Shown here: positions 43,842 to 52,839 of the stretch, piece after piece
Position numbering within the stretch: the first letter of the stretch is position 1
Layout of the letters: every line of letters begins with the position of its first letter
Source of the DNA: Streptomyces sp. NBC_00237
GTDB taxonomy: Bacteria; Actinomycetota; Actinomycetes; Streptomycetales; Streptomycetaceae
Assembly: GCF_026342435.1 (NCBI RefSeq)
Contig: NZ_JAPEMT010000002.1
Span: forward strand, 2,108,001 to 2,172,000
Length of the DNA: 64,000 nucleotides
Direction: 5' to 3'
Position numbers and translations under genes: made by a program
Notes under the pieces: model-generated
Told to the model about the DNA's origin: nothing
Seen by the model: the letters and a program-made list of their open reading frames with translations, nothing else
The model's database searches: none

Positions 43842-46800
43842 CTACTCGACCACGTGCTTTCCCTCCGGCTGGGCGCTGCACGAGGCGCGGAAGGCGCAGT
43901 GGGTGCACTGGGTGCCCGTGTTCGGGGCGAATCGTTCGTCCAGTACCCGGCCCGCCGCCGTGGCCAGCAGGTCGCCCACCCATTCGCCCGCGAGGGGCTC
44001 CTGCGCCTGGATCTTGGGCAGGGTCTCGCCGCCGTCCTTCTTGGCCGCGCCCTGCCGCAGCTGGACGAGTTCCGCGCCGCCCGCCTCCGGACGGCGGTCG
44101 CCGAAGACGTCGTCGACCGCGCCCTCGCGGACGGCCAGCTGGTAGACGGCGAGCTGCGGGTGGTGGGCGACCTCGTCGCGGGTCGGCGCGGACTTGCCGG
44201 TCTTGAAGTCGACGACGTACGCCCGGCCCTGTCCGTCGGTCTCGACGCGGTCCATGGAGCCCCGGATGCGCACCTCGTACTCGCCGCCCGCCTCCAGGGT
44301 CACGTCGAAGCCGTGTTCGGTGGCGACGGCGGTGCGCCCGCCCCGGTCGGTGACGTGCCACGCCAGGAAGCGCTCCAGTGCGACGCGCGCGTTCTCCTTC
44401 TCCTGCCGGGACTTCCAGGGCGCGTCGAAGGCGAGCGCGTCCCACACCGAGTCGAGCCGCTCCATGAGGACGGCCAGGTCGGCGGGGGTGCGCCCGGAGG
44501 CGACCTCGTCGGCGAGGACGTGGACGACGTTGCCGAAACCCTGGGCGGCGGTGGCGGGGGCGTCGGCCTTGACCTCGCGGCCCAGGAACCACTGGAGGGA
44601 GCAGGTGTTGGCGAGCTGGTCCAGCGCGCTGCCGGACAGGGCGACCGGCTGGTCCCGGTCGCGCAGCGGCACGGCACTGTGCGTCGGCTCGTACAGACCC
44701 CACCAACGGTCCGGGTGGGCCGCGGGCACCATCGGCTGTCCGTCGTCGTCGCTGAGCGCGGCGAGGCGGGCGAGGCGGCGGGCGGCGGCGTCGCGCAGGG
44801 CCTCGGTGGCGTCCGGGTCGACGGTGGTGGCGCGGAGTTCCGCGACGAGCGTGGAGACGGCGAGCGGGCGGCGGGGGCGGCCGGTGACGTCCTTGGGCTC
44901 GACGCCGAGTTCGGTGAGGAAGCGGGACGGCTGGTCGCCGTCGTCGGCGGGGGTCTTCACGGCGGTCACGACCAGGCGCTCCCGCGCACGCGTGGCGGCG
45001 ACGTAGAAGAGCCTGCGTTCCTCGGCGAGGAGGGCGCCGGGGGTGAGGGGTTCGGCGAGCCCGTCGCGGCCGATCCGGTCGGCCTCCAGGAGGGAGCCCC
45101 GGCGGCGCAGGTCGGGCCAGAGTCCTTCCTGCACACCGGTGACGACGACGAGCCGCCACTCCAGGCCCTTGGAGCGGTGCGCGGTCATCAGCCGTACGGC
45201 TTCGGGCCGTACGGTGCGCTTGCTGAGGGTGTCGGCGGCGATGTCCTGGGCGTCCAGCTCCTCCAGGAAGTTGAGCGCGCCCCGGCCGCCGGAGCGCTCC
45301 TCGGCGCGGGCGGCCGTGTCGAACAGGGCGCACACGGCGTCCAGGTCGCGGTCCGCGTTGCGTCCCGCCGCGCCGCCGCGCAGGGCGGCCCGCTCCAGGC
45401 GGCCCGGCCAGGGGGTGCCTTCCCACAGGGCCCACAGGGCCTCCTCGGCGGTGCCGCCTCCTTCGAGGAGCTCGCGCGCCTTGCGCAGCAGTGCGCCCAG
45501 GCGCTGGGCGCCGCGTGCGTAGGCGGGGTCGTGGGCGACGAGGCGCTCGGGCTCCGCGAGGGCCCGTGCGAGGAGGACGTCGGAGGGCGGCGGCACCTTG
45601 TTGCCCGCGGCCCGCTCCTCGTCGCGCAGGGCGCGCCCGAGGCGGCGCAGGTCGGCGGCGTCCATGCCCGCGAGGGGGGAGGCGAGCAGCTCGGCTGCGG
45701 TCTCGGTGCCGAGCCAGGAGAGGGCGGAGGGAAGGGCGGAGGTGGGGTCCGGGGCTCCGCCGGGAGCCTCCACGACAGTGACAGGCGCGTCGTCCACGAC
45801 AGTGGCAGGCACGTCGCCCACGACAATGGCAGGCACGTCCTCCACGACAGTGACAGGCAGGCCCACCGCAGCAGGCGCCTCTCCCCCGCCGCTCTCCTCG
45901 TGCGTGAATGCCGTCACCGGCGTCTGTGCCAGCGCCGCCCTCGCCACCGCCCGCAGCGCCGTCAGCAACGGCGTCACCGCGGGCTCGTGCCGCAGCGGCA
46001 GGTCGTCGCCGTCGATCTCCAGCGGCACCCCCGCCGACGTCAGCGCCCGCCGCACCGACGGTATGGTCCGCCCGCCCGCGCGCACCAAGACCGCCATCTC
46101 GCTCCACGGCACGCCCTCCTCCAGGTGTGCCCGGCGCAGGATGTCCGCGACGTTGTCCAGCTCGGCGCCCGCCGTCGGGTACGTGTTGACCTCGACGCGT
46201 CCCCCCTCGCGCACGGGGGCGAGGTCCCGGTGTGCCCGTACGGCAGCGGCGGGAAGCCGGTTGAGGGGCATCCGGCGGGTCAGCAGCCGGGTGGCGGCCA
46301 GCAGGTCGGCCCCGGACCTGCGGGAGGTGGTGAGGACCTCCACCCGGGCGGGGCGGCCGTCCGTACGCACGAAGGTGTGCGGGAAGTCGAGGATGCCGCC
46401 GACGTCGGCCCCCCGGAAGGCGTAGATCGACTGGTCGGGGTCGCCGAAGGCCACCAGGGTGCGCCCCTGCCCGGCGAGCGCGTGCAGCAGCCGGACCTGG
46501 GCGGGGTCGGTGTCCTGGTACTCGTCGACGAACACCGCGTCGTAGGCGGAGGCGAGCCGTCCGGTCGTCGCCTCGCGCTCGGCGAGCAGCACCGCGCGGT
46601 GCACCAGTTCGGCGTAGTCGAGGACGCCCTGCATGTCGAGGACGTCGAGGTACTCGGCGAGGAAGGTCGCCGCGGCCTTCCAGTCGGGGCGGCCGATCCG
46701 GTCCGCGAAGTCGCGCAGAGCGGTGGGCCCGAGCCCCAGTTCGCGGCTGCGGGCGATGACGGCGCGCACCTCGTCGGCGAAGCCGCGGGTGGTGAGGCAG

Positions 46801-47369
46801 GCCCGCAGTTCGTCGGGCCAGCGCACGTGCGCCAGGCCGGTCTTCTCCAGGTCGATCTCACCGGCGAGCAGCTCGCGCACCGCCACGTCCTGCTCCGGGC
46901 CCGAGAGCAGCCGCAGCGGCTCGCTGAACAGGTCGCTGTCCTGGTGCGCGCGGACCAGGGCGTAGCAGAACGAGTGGAAGGTGGTCGCCTGCGGCGCCTG
47001 CCGGGAGCCGAGGCGCAGCGCCATCCGGTCGCGCAGTTCGACGGCCGCCTTGCGGCTGAAGGTCAGGACGAGGATCCGCTCGGGGCGCACCCCGTCGGCG
47101 ATCTTGGCGGCGACCGCCTCGACGAGGGTGGTCGTCTTGCCCGTGCCGGGGCCCGCGAGGACGAGCAGCGGGCCTTCGCCGTGGTCAACCACCGCACGCT
47201 GTTGTGCGTCCAGCAGAGGAGGGTCCACCCGTCCCGGTGCCGTACGGACCAGGCGATAGGCGCCGGGAGTCCGCCGCCGTGACCGGGCGTGGTGCCGGTA
47301 CGGCTGGTTCCGGAAGGTCCCCGGGGAGCCCGGGTGACCCGGGTGGTCCGAGGAAGTGGAGGTGCTCAC
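43842..47369 (-). CDS. adnA: AdnA-type helicase-nuclease subunit with iron-sulfur cluster
   Basis: 1,175 residues. Partner of AdnB. Walker A VLAGPGTGKTTTL, DEYQDTDPAQVR, GDPDQSIYAFRGAD, and TSRRSGADLL; nuclease motif MDRVETDG...YVVDFKTGKS. Cysteines in LANTCSLQWF and the C-terminal CTHCAFRASC make an AddB-type four-Cys Fe-S site around the nuclease. Order adnA-adnB as in mycobacteria. It carries a 24-bp minisatellite encoding octapeptides near residue 500. GTG start with a weak ribosome site; N-terminal ~45 residues look disordered. Confidence 0.93.
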   Translation of the reverse strand: MSTSTSSDHPGHPGSPGTFRNQPYRHHARSRRRTPGAYRLVRTAPGRVDPPLLDAQQRAVVDHGEGPLLVLAGPGTGKTTTLVEAVAAKIADGVRPERILVLTFSRKAAVELRDRMALRLGSRQAPQATTFHSFCYALVRAHQDSDLFSEPLRLLSGPEQDVAVRELLAGEIDLEKTGLAHVRWPDELRACLTTRGFADEVRAVIARSRELGLGPTALRDFADRIGRPDWKAAATFLAEYLDVLDMQGVLDYAELVHRAVLLAEREATTGRLASAYDAVFVDEYQDTDPAQVRLLHALAGQGRTLVAFGDPDQSIYAFRGADVGGILDFPHTFVRTDGRPARVEVLTTSRRSGADLLAATRLLTRRMPLNRLPAAAVRAHRDLAPVREGGRVEVNTYPTAGAELDNVADILRRAHLEEGVPWSEMAVLVRAGGRTIPSVRRALTSAGVPLEIDGDDLPLRHEPAVTPLLTALRAVARAALAQTPVTAFTHEESGGGEAPAAVGLPVTVVEDVPAIVVGDVPATVVDDAPVTVVEAPGGAPDPTSALPSALSWLGTETAAELLASPLAGMDAADLRRLGRALRDEERAAGNKVPPPSDVLLARALAEPERLVAHDPAYARGAQRLGALLRKARELLEGGGTAEEALWALWEGTPWPGRLERAALRGGAAGRNADRDLDAVCALFDTAARAEERSGGRGALNFLEELDAQDIAADTLSKRTVRPEAVRLMTAHRSKGLEWRLVVVTGVQEGLWPDLRRRGSLLEADRIGRDGLAEPLTPGALLAEERRLFYVAATRARERLVVTAVKTPADDGDQPSRFLTELGVEPKDVTGRPRRPLAVSTLVAELRATTVDPDATEALRDAAARRLARLAALSDDDGQPMVPAAHPDRWWGLYEPTHSAVPLRDRDQPVALSGSALDQLANTCSLQWFLGREVKADAPATAAQGFGNVVHVLADEVASGRTPADLAVLMERLDSVWDALAFDAPWKSRQEKENARVALERFLAWHVTDRGGRTAVATEHGFDVTLEAGGEYEVRIRGSMDRVETDGQGRAYVVDFKTGKSAPTRDEVAHHPQLAVYQLAVREGAVDDVFGDRRPEAGGAELVQLRQGAAKKDGGETLPKIQAQEPLAGEWVGDLLATAAGRVLDERFAPNTGTQCTHCAFRASCSAQPEGKHVVE
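45770..45865. repeat. 24-bp minisatellite inside adnA
   Basis: Four consecutive 24-bp units of the CCACGACAGTGGCAGGCACG type (45770, 45794, 45818, 45842), 1-4 differences per pair of the first three; the last degenerates at its end. Read on the coding strand they give VVxDVPAT-like octapeptides, in frame. Confidence 0.85.
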
Positions 47370-47647
47370 GTGGATCGCCGGTCCTGGTGGGTGATGTGCC
47401 GACCGCCTTGCGGCCGTAAGGGGTGACTGTGCCGTACGGGGCCGACGTGCCGTGCGCGTCCGACGTACCGCGTGCTGTCGACGCTACGCCAGTGAACGCA
47501 CTGGACGCAGCGCCTCCGGTACGTCCGGATTCGCACCGGAGTGCGGTACGGCGTACTCCGTACGGTCTCCGGACAGCCCGTGACCGCGCCGGATGGCGGA
47601 AGCTGGGCTGTGTGACCCGTACGATCCGCCGCGCGTCGGCCCCGGTC

Positions 47648-48091
47648 TCAGGAGCCGCCCCCTCCGGCGCTCCGGGGGCCGTCCTGCGCGCCCGCGCCGC
47701 CGTCCCACCGTGCACGCCTCATGTCGAGGCGCGGCAGGTGCCCCTCGGCAGTGCGCGGGGCCGTGCGCAGCGGGGTGCCCTCGGCCCGGTAGTGCTCCAG
47801 GGCGCGCAGCTCGTGCCCCGGCAGCAGGCGGCCGTCGGAGCGCACCACGCGCCACCAGGGGACCGCGCCGCCGTACAGGGCCATCACCCGGCCGACCTGG
47901 CGGGGTCCTCCGCCCTCCCGTCGCCCACCGCCGCCCTCGGCGGAGAGCACTTCGTGCTCCGCCTCGCTTCGAAGCCACTCGGCCACGTCCCCGTACGTCA
48001 TGACCCGGCCGGGAGGGACCTCCTCGGCGACCGCCAGGACCCGTTCCGCGTACTCGGGGAGTTCGTCGCCCGCGGGCAGCTCGTCGCTCAT
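47648..48091 (-). CDS. MGMT-fold alkyltransferase-like (ATL) protein
   Basis: About 147 residues: YAERVLAVAEEVPPGRVMTYGDVAEWL and the DNA-binding wing RVMALYGGAVPWWRVVRSDG. Methylguanine methyltransferases have PCHRV here and ATL proteins typically PWHRV; this one has PWWRV, so it lacks the acceptor Cys and the usual His. It probably flips and binds alkylated guanine to recruit repair. It carries an insertion of Glu/Gly/Arg (EGGGGRREGGG). ATG at 48091 or 48100. Located upstream of adnAB. Confidence 0.85.
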   Translation of the reverse strand: MSDELPAGDELPEYAERVLAVAEEVPPGRVMTYGDVAEWLRSEAEHEVLSAEGGGGRREGGGPRQVGRVMALYGGAVPWWRVVRSDGRLLPGHELRALEHYRAEGTPLRTAPRTAEGHLPRLDMRRARWDGGAGAQDGPRSAGGGGS

Positions 48092-48291
48092 CCGGCCCAT
48101 CCTGCACCACACCACCGACAGTCGGCCGGTGCTCGCGCCCCGCGCGGTAACCAGTGGGCCTGCGCGGGCGCGCACGCGTACGGTGCACGAGACAATCGGG
48201 GGCTCGGCACCCTGACGCCGGGCGTCACCATCCGGTCATGCCACCATCATCCGGACGGTGACCGGTGAGACGAAAGCAAGAAGAGACGACG

Positions 48292-51039
48292 ATGAAGGAG
48301 CAGGACGTGCAGCCTCGACCGGCGGCGGGCGCTCCTGACGCCGTCCCACTCTCCGACACGGACACCGCGCGGAGCGGCGCCGTGCAGGCCGACGACGGCC
48401 CGCCACGGACGGACGGGGTCGCCGAGGGTGCGACGGTCGTCCTGGCCGAGGAGGGCCACGCGGAGCGGGTGTCGGGCGACGAGCCGCTGCTCGCCGCCCG
48501 GGTGCACCGTCCCGCCGACCTGGTGCGGCTGCTGGCGGGCCTGTTCGGCATCGTCTGTGTGATCGCCCTGGCGGCGTTCGCCCACGGCACCGCGTCGGGT
48601 CTCGAACAGGACATCATCGACGGCACGGAGAAGACCCCGGTCGTCTTCGTACGTCTTGCGGGGCTGATCTCCAGCATCGCCGTACTGATCCTCCCGGTGG
48701 GCTTCGCCATTGAGCGACTGATCAAACGGGACGGGCTGCGGATCGCCGACGGCGTACTGGCGGCCGTGCTCGCGCACGGTGTCGCCCTCGCCACCGACCT
48801 GTGGGTGTCGGGACCGGCCCCCGAGTCCATCCGCGAAGCCCTCACCCGGACCGCGAGCGACGGCCTGACCACCGACCCGGTGCACGGCTACCTCGCCCCG
48901 GTGATCGCGTACATGACGGCCGTCGGGATGGCCCGCAGGCCGCGCTGGCGGGTGGCGCTGTGGGCGGTGCTGCTGCTCAACGCGTTCGCCGTGCTGGTGG
49001 GCGGGCAGACGACGCCCCTGTCGATCATCGTCACGGTGCTCATCGGCTGGACGGTGGCGTACGCCACCCTCTACGCGGTGGGCTCCCCCAATGTGCGCCC
49101 CACCGGTCAGACGCTCCTCGCGGGGCTGCGGCACGTGGGCTTCCGCCCGGTGACCGCGATGCGCGCCGAGGAGTCCCCGGACGTCTCCGACCAGGGCGAC
49201 CGGGGCAGGCGCTACATCGTCACCCTGGAGGACGGTCCGCCCCTCGACATCACGGTCGTCGACCGTGAACAGCAGGCGCACGGATTCTTCTACCGGGTGT
49301 GGCGACGGGTCACCCTGCGCGGCATCACCCAGCGCCGGTCCATCCAGTCCCTGCGACAGGCGCTGGAGCAGGAGGCACTGCTGGCGTACGCGGCCATCGC
49401 GGCCGGTGCGAACGCCCCGAAGCTGATCGCCACCTCGGAGCTCGGTCCGGATGCCGTGATGCTCGTGTACGAGCACCTGGGCGGCCGGACCCTGGATTCG
49501 CTGCCCGACGAGGAGATCACCGACGAGCTGCTGCGGGACGCGTGGCGTCAGGTGGAGGCCCTCCAGTCGCGGCGCATCGCGCACCGCAGGCTGGCCGGTG
49601 ACGCGATCCTGGTGGATCGTTCCGGCACGGTGATACTGACCGATCTGCGGGGCGGCGAGATCGCCGCGGGCGACATCGTGCTGCGGATGGACGTGGCGCA
49701 GCTCCTGACCACCCTGGGCCTGCGTACGGGCGCCGAGCGGGCCGTGTCCGCCGCTGTGGACGTCCTGGGCCCGGACACGGTCGCCGACAGCCTTCCGCTG
49801 CTCCAGCCGATCGCGCTGAGCCGCTCCACGCGCGCGACGCTGCGCAAGCTGGGGCGCGAACGCTCGCAGCGGCAGCGCGAAGCCGTTCTCGCCGCGTCGC
49901 AGGCCGCCAAGGAGGCCAAGGCGCGGGAGAAGGGCGAGGAGGCGAACACGCCCGACCGCAAGGCCCTGCGCGCGGAGAAGAAGGCCGAGAAGGAAGCCAT
50001 CGACGTGGCGATCGAGGACGCCAGGGAGGAGGACCTGCTGACGCAGATCCGCCACCAGGTGCTGCTGATCCGACCGCAGGCCCCGGTCGAGGCGGCCAGG
50101 CTGGAGCGCATCAAGCCGCGCACGCTCGTCACCATGCTGGCGGGCGCCTTCGCCGCGTACATCCTGATCTCGTACGTCCTCAAGAATCCGGTCACCGACG
50201 CTTTCGCCCAGATGAAGTGGGGCTGGGTGGCGGTGGCGGCGGCGTTCTCCGCGCTCAGCTACGTGGCGGCGGCGATGAGCCTGCTGGGCTTCGTGCCGGA
50301 GAAGGTGTCGTTCTGGCAGACCGTCAAGGCACAGGTGGCAGGGTCGTTCGTCAAGCTGGTGGCACCGGCGGCGATCGGTGGCGTGGCACTCAACACCCGC
50401 TTCCTGCAGCGGTCGGGGGTGCGCCCGGGACTGGCCGTGGCCAGTGTCGGTGCGGCCCAGCTGTTCGGCCTGGGCAGTCACATCGGACTGCTGATGATCT
50501 TCGGTTACGTGACGGGTACGGAGAGCACCTCCTGGGAGAATCCCTCCCGAACGGTGATCGCTGGCCTGCTGACGGCAGCGGTCCTGGCAATGATCGTGAC
50601 CGCCGTGCCGTTCCTGCGGAAGTTCGTCGTCACCCGGGTCCGGTCGCTGTTCGCCGGTGTGATCCCGCGCATGCTGGACGTGCTCCAGCGGCCGAAGAAA
50701 CTCGTCACCGGCATCGGCGGCATGGTCCTGCTGACGGTCGTGTTCGTGATGTGCCTGGACGCCTCGATCCGCGCCTTCGGGCAGAGTGACGGCGATCACC
50801 TCAGCTACGCCACTGTCGCGGTGGTGTTCCTGACGGCCAACGCGGTGGGTTCGGCGGTGCCGACCCCGGGCGGTGTCGGCGCGGTCGAGGGCGCTCTGAT
50901 CACCGCGCTGACCGTCGCGGGGCTGCCGCCGTCCATCGCGACTCCCGCAGTGCTCCTCTACCGACTGCTGACGTTCTGGCTGCCGGTACTGCCGGGCTGG
51001 CTCTGCTTCAACTCGCTGACACGCAAGGGCGCCCTGTAG
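48292..51039 (+). CDS. Large membrane protein: TM bundle, kinase-like module and LPG-synthase-like flippase domain
   Basis: About 915 residues. A disordered N-terminus (1-65) precedes hydrophobic helices (about 75-290). The soluble middle (about 310-530) resembles a degenerate aminoglycoside-phosphotransferase fold (VMLVYEHLGGRTLDSLPDEE, then AHRRLAGDAILVDRSGTVILTD). After a charged segment (AAKEAKAREKGEEAN, then KALRAEKKAEKEA) comes a C-terminal UPF0104/lysyl-PG-synthase transmembrane region (about 615-915; TPGGVGAVEGALITALTVAG). A role in envelope lipid handling is inferred. ATG at 48292 after GAAGAG; GTG at 48265 is an alternative. Confidence 0.85.
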   Translation: MKEQDVQPRPAAGAPDAVPLSDTDTARSGAVQADDGPPRTDGVAEGATVVLAEEGHAERVSGDEPLLAARVHRPADLVRLLAGLFGIVCVIALAAFAHGTASGLEQDIIDGTEKTPVVFVRLAGLISSIAVLILPVGFAIERLIKRDGLRIADGVLAAVLAHGVALATDLWVSGPAPESIREALTRTASDGLTTDPVHGYLAPVIAYMTAVGMARRPRWRVALWAVLLLNAFAVLVGGQTTPLSIIVTVLIGWTVAYATLYAVGSPNVRPTGQTLLAGLRHVGFRPVTAMRAEESPDVSDQGDRGRRYIVTLEDGPPLDITVVDREQQAHGFFYRVWRRVTLRGITQRRSIQSLRQALEQEALLAYAAIAAGANAPKLIATSELGPDAVMLVYEHLGGRTLDSLPDEEITDELLRDAWRQVEALQSRRIAHRRLAGDAILVDRSGTVILTDLRGGEIAAGDIVLRMDVAQLLTTLGLRTGAERAVSAAVDVLGPDTVADSLPLLQPIALSRSTRATLRKLGRERSQRQREAVLAASQAAKEAKAREKGEEANTPDRKALRAEKKAEKEAIDVAIEDAREEDLLTQIRHQVLLIRPQAPVEAARLERIKPRTLVTMLAGAFAAYILISYVLKNPVTDAFAQMKWGWVAVAAAFSALSYVAAAMSLLGFVPEKVSFWQTVKAQVAGSFVKLVAPAAIGGVALNTRFLQRSGVRPGLAVASVGAAQLFGLGSHIGLLMIFGYVTGTESTSWENPSRTVIAGLLTAAVLAMIVTAVPFLRKFVVTRVRSLFAGVIPRMLDVLQRPKKLVTGIGGMVLLTVVFVMCLDASIRAFGQSDGDHLSYATVAVVFLTANAVGSAVPTPGGVGAVEGALITALTVAGLPPSIATPAVLLYRLLTFWLPVLPGWLCFNSLTRKGAL

Positions 51040-51158
51040 CCCTCTCGCCTTAGCACTGTCGTCACGCGCTCCCCTGTCGCCTCGAAGAAGGTGACAGGCG
51101 GCACCCGCTTGGACCCCGGCGCGCGCGGTCCGGCACCCCTCGGCGCACGATGGTGGGT

Positions 51159-52721
51159 ATGGCTACCCCCTCCGCTCTGCGCGCTCCCGCTCTGGTCGTG
51201 TCCGCCGCCGTCCTGCTGTCCCTCGCCGGATGCTCCGACGGAGGCGACGGGAAGAAGGACGGCGACACCAAGCAGGACCTCGCCACGCAGGAGTTGACGT
51301 GGACGGAGTGCCCGGCTCCCACTCCTGCCGAGGGCGAGGGCACGAAGCCGTCGCCGCTGCCCGGCGGCACCCCGTGGAAGTGCGCCACCCTGCAGGCCCC
51401 GCGCGACTACGCCAAGCCGGACGGCGACCGCATCGAACTCGCCCTGATCCGGGCGGAGGCGGCCGACAAGGACAAGCGCATCGGCTCGCTCATCTTCAAC
51501 TTCGGCGGGCCCGGCGGCTCCGGTGTGGCCACCCTGCCGAGCGCCGCCAAGGACTACGAGAAGCTCCGCACCCGGTACGACCTGGTGAGCTTCGACCCTC
51601 GCGGAGTGGGCCGCAGCGCCCCCGTGAAGTGCCAGGACGACAAGGCCCTCGACGCGTACTACGCCGAGGACGCCACCCCGGACGACGCCGCCGAGGAGAA
51701 GACGTACGCGGACGGCGTCAAGGCGTACGCGGCGGCCTGCGAGAAGAACTCGGGCAAGGAACTCCCGTACGTCGGCACCACCAACGCGGCCAAGGACCTC
51801 GACCTGATGCGCCAGGTCCTCGGCGACGAGAAGCTGCACTACTTCGGCATCTCGTACGGCACCGAGCTCGGCGGCGTCTACGCCCACCTCTACCCGCAGA
51901 AGGTCGGCCGGGCCGTCTTCGACGCGGTGGTGGACCCCACCCAGAAGACCGAGCAGAGTTCGCTGGGCCAGGCCAAGGGCTTCCAGCTCGCGCTGAACAA
52001 CTTCGCCAAGGACTGCGTGGCGCGCGGCGACGACTGCAAGCTCCAGGGCAGCACGCCCAAGGAGATCGAGGACGGCATCGTCGCGCTCCTGGATCGCCTC
52101 GACAAGAAGCCGATCCCCGGGGTGGGCGGCCGTCGGCTGACGCAGAGCCAGGCCACCAACGGCATCGTCCAGACCCTGTACTCGAAGGAGTTCTGGCCCT
52201 ACCTGGAGCAGGGCCTCGACGAGGCGGACGGCGGCAACGGCGCCCTGCTCCTGGTCCTCGCCGACTCCATGAACGGCCGCAACGAGAACGGCACGTACAG
52301 CAACATCGGCGCGGCCAACGCCGCCATCAACTGCGTGGACTCCAAGGAGCGTTACGACCTGGCGTACGCCAAGTCGAAGGTCCCCGAGTTCCGGGCCGCG
52401 TCGCCCGTCTTCGGCGACTTCCTCGCCTGGGGCCTGTCCGGCTGCTCGTCGTGGCCGGTGCCCGGCCAGTGGGAGACCCCGGACGTGAGCGCCCCGGGCG
52501 CGGCGCCGATCGTCGTGATCGGCAACACCGGTGACCCGGCGACGCCTTACGAGGGCGCGCGGAAGATGGCCGAGCAGCTCGGCAAGGGCGTCGGCGTCGA
52601 GCTGACGTACAAGGGCGAGGGTCACGGGGCGTACAACGGCGGCAGCGGGTGTGTGAAGACGACCGTCGACGACTACCTGCTGGAGGGGAAGGTTCCGGCG
52701 TCAGGGACGGTCTGCGAGTAG
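51159..52721 (+). CDS. Secreted lipoprotein alpha/beta-hydrolase, tripeptidyl-aminopeptidase-like (copy 1)
   Basis: 520 residues. Lipoprotein signal peptide with lipobox LSLAGC. Catalytic Ser in HYFGISYGTELGG, Asp in GNTGDPATPYEGA, His in YKGEGHGAYNGG; oxyanion region NFGGPGGSG. It fits the Streptomyces TAP/SlpD/SlpE serine peptidases that remove N-terminal tripeptides. It has a close tandem paralogue downstream. ATG at 51159 is preferred (MATPSALRAP), with another in-frame ATG three codons before. Confidence 0.92.
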   Translation: MATPSALRAPALVVSAAVLLSLAGCSDGGDGKKDGDTKQDLATQELTWTECPAPTPAEGEGTKPSPLPGGTPWKCATLQAPRDYAKPDGDRIELALIRAEAADKDKRIGSLIFNFGGPGGSGVATLPSAAKDYEKLRTRYDLVSFDPRGVGRSAPVKCQDDKALDAYYAEDATPDDAAEEKTYADGVKAYAAACEKNSGKELPYVGTTNAAKDLDLMRQVLGDEKLHYFGISYGTELGGVYAHLYPQKVGRAVFDAVVDPTQKTEQSSLGQAKGFQLALNNFAKDCVARGDDCKLQGSTPKEIEDGIVALLDRLDKKPIPGVGGRRLTQSQATNGIVQTLYSKEFWPYLEQGLDEADGGNGALLLVLADSMNGRNENGTYSNIGAANAAINCVDSKERYDLAYAKSKVPEFRAASPVFGDFLAWGLSGCSSWPVPGQWETPDVSAPGAAPIVVIGNTGDPATPYEGARKMAEQLGKGVGVELTYKGEGHGAYNGGSGCVKTTVDDYLLEGKVPASGTVCE

Positions 52722-52839
52722 GCGGCACAAGGGATTTCCGTCACTGTCAGTGGCCGACCCTAGGATGTTGGCACTTGCTTTCGATCTCGGGGCAGGTGTC
52801 GGAGCGAGTGCGTCACGGCGCACGGCGGGGGGATCGGTC

